Shown here one piece after another: positions 63,124-64,000 of a stretch of 64,000 bases of DNA. How positions within the stretch are numbered: position 1 is the stretch's first letter; every line of letters begins with the position of its first letter. The stretch comes from Mycolicibacterium sp. P9-22 (GTDB lineage: Bacteria > Actinomycetota > Actinomycetes > Mycobacteriales > Mycobacteriaceae), in NCBI RefSeq assembly GCF_008329585.1, contig NZ_NPKP01000005.1, forward strand, positions 124,001 through 188,000, given 5' to 3'. The notes beneath the pieces are model-generated. The model was given only the letters and a program-made list of their open reading frames with translations, was not told the DNA's origin and made no database searches. The translations under genes were made by a program, and so were the position numbers.

Positions 63124-64000
63124 CTGTACGCTCCAGCCCGTCGTGGAGGTCCTGGATAACCGGCCGAATCTGTGTCCAGCGATAGACGAGTGGACGGCTG
63201 CCGGCTGATCCAAGCCACGCTTGCAACAGTCGTCTATTCGTCAGCCTCGCCTGCGACCTTTTGTGCTCACGCTCGCGTCGAGTGATGAACGATCGCGCCG
63301 CGTCATCATCGGCGAGTGCCGAAAGATCATTATTTGCGACGAGGTCGAGCCAATCGTCAATAAAACGGCGCGAACGTGGATTTACGTTGGGATTCTGTTC
63401 GAGCACCCGACGCCAGAACTCACCACGATCCCAGGTGGCGATGTCGCGCTCGAGGTTCGGCGTCTCCGCCCAGCCCCTTAAACGTTCGCGATATTTGGCT
63501 ACGGGCTCTTCGACGCGATCAAACCCTTCACGTTCGTATGCGTCGGCCAACAGCAAGTTGTAAACGAGTGATGCACTGTTCATCAGCGTGGAGAATCGGC
63601 GCGCATCGTCGAGAACCTTCGCACGGTCTCCTTCCGCCGACCGAAGAACTGAGTCGGTCCAGGGGAGTTCGCTGTCCGCGTTGGGACGATTCTGCAGTGC
63701 GAACTCGAGCATTGTGCCCGGCGCGCTTGCCAACATCCGGTCGCGAAGCCATGACGCTTCACTCGGATCCATCGCAAAGCCGTCCGGCACCTCAGCCGGG
63801 AATCCTTGCGGCACTGACGGCAAGGTGGGATGAAATCCGCCGTCGTGCCATGCCGATACGACTTCGTCCTCGTACTGCACGGCGCTAGGTCGACGTGCGT
63901 GTACACGGTCGACCTCGGCAGCGATCGCGTCTTCCCTGCTGAGCGCGGGATCGTTGAGTATGCCGTGTGTGCGCATCCCGCCCCAGTACAAGGCAGACGG
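63116..64000 (-). CDS. DUF6361 family protein, C-terminal part (continues past right edge)
   Basis: The frame is open to the window end and lacks a family-like start inside it. It begins ALYWGGMRTHGILNDPALSREDAI, the conserved SAIYWGGLRxxGI-type block that lies inside DUF6361 proteins, and ends with LVYRWTQIRPVIQDLHDGLERTDA. Further conserved-looking segments are SEASWLRDRMLASAPGTMLEF and FEWRRV-like FWRRVLEQNPNVNPRSRRFIDDW. DUF6361 proteins are found with PLD and helicase genes; the fold is unknown. It is the upstream gene of the operon. Confidence 0.8.
   Translation of the reverse strand, partial: PSALYWGGMRTHGILNDPALSREDAIAAEVDRVHARRPSAVQYEDEVVSAWHDGGFHPTLPSVPQGFPAEVPDGFAMDPSEASWLRDRMLASAPGTMLEFALQNRPNADSELPWTDSVLRSAEGDRAKVLDDARRFSTLMNSASLVYNLLLADAYEREGFDRVEEPVAKYRERLRGWAETPNLERDIATWDRGEFWRRVLEQNPNVNPRSRRFIDDWLDLVANNDLSALADDDAARSFITRREREHKRSQARLTNRRLLQAWLGSAGSRPLVYRWTQIRPVIQDLHDGLERTDA

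Noticed and set aside
1-64000. CRISPR array, insertion sequence or rRNA
   Set aside because: I saw no regularly spaced repeats, no transposase-like protein with terminal inverted repeats, and no rRNA-like sequence anywhere in the window.

Overview
The window reads as chromosome of a fast-growing environmental mycobacterium (Mycolicibacterium-like). It is GC-rich, uses many GTG starts and translationally coupled ATGA/GTGA gene joints, and carries the second mycobactin cluster (mbtL-mbtM-mbtN with divergent mbtK), a secreted AroQ-gamma chorismate mutase, DUF7159, DUF2563, DUF2510 and LmeA-like proteins, and type VII secretion (ESX)-type substrates. All family names come from reading the translations; no database search was run.

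Left edge (1-1.7 kb): the decayed end of an integrated element, with a frameshifted helix-turn-helix gene and a twice-frameshifted tyrosine integrase, lying against a tRNA-Ala(GGC) gene that is the likely attachment target. From 1.7 to about 40 kb the sequence looks like ordinary core and metabolic genome: an MFS exporter with phosphoglucomutase; two tandem crcB fluoride-channel genes with a three-domain DUF190 protein; the iron-regulated mbt-2 cluster behind an IdeR box; the N-acetylglucosamine regulon (nagA-nagB-EIIA, divergent from nagE); chorismate mutase and a D-aminoacylase-like amidohydrolase; a TetR-controlled four-gene aromatic or terpenoid catabolic operon (extradiol dioxygenase, FAH-type hydrolase, flavin monooxygenase, P450) with two operator palindromes; a sulfatase, a YceI protein, a LOG phosphoribohydrolase and release factor 3; a PaoABC-like molybdenum aldehyde oxidoreductase; an MscS channel and a macro-domain protein. 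At 35.3-39.0 kb sits a coupled winged-helix plus dual-ATPase (Orc/AAA + HerA) gene pair of unknown role, next to a DUF7159 protein.

From about 40 kb to the right edge the content is accessory: a VapBC module with a promoter that looks leaderless and overlaps its operator, an RNase HI-like protein, and then a 12-kb array of polymorphic-toxin material. Two complete cassettes share one plan: a small ESX-like partner, a large protein with an ESX-like helical N-terminus and a glycine-zipper hydrophobic C-terminus, then a multipass membrane protein. They lie at 44.9-42.5 kb on the minus strand and 52.3-54.6 kb on the plus strand. A third, truncated copy (zipper remnant plus membrane protein) is at 48.5-49.0 kb. 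Between them are a nonsense-mutated papain-fold (Tox-PL-like) toxin remnant with two immunity-like genes, and several broken genes. The plus-strand cassette lies between two direct copies of part of a vWA gene. My reading is a family of ESX-exported membrane-active toxins with membrane immunity proteins, kept in a locus that gains and loses modules by recombination.

The right end (49-64 kb) is nuclease and defence rich: an HNH endonuclease, an EEP nuclease or phosphatase, a small regulator with two tandem operators, a uracil-DNA-glycosylase-like protein, a zinc-ribbon protein, and a tightly overlapping DUF6361 - phospholipase-D-like - helicase operon that looks like an anti-phage system and runs off the right edge.
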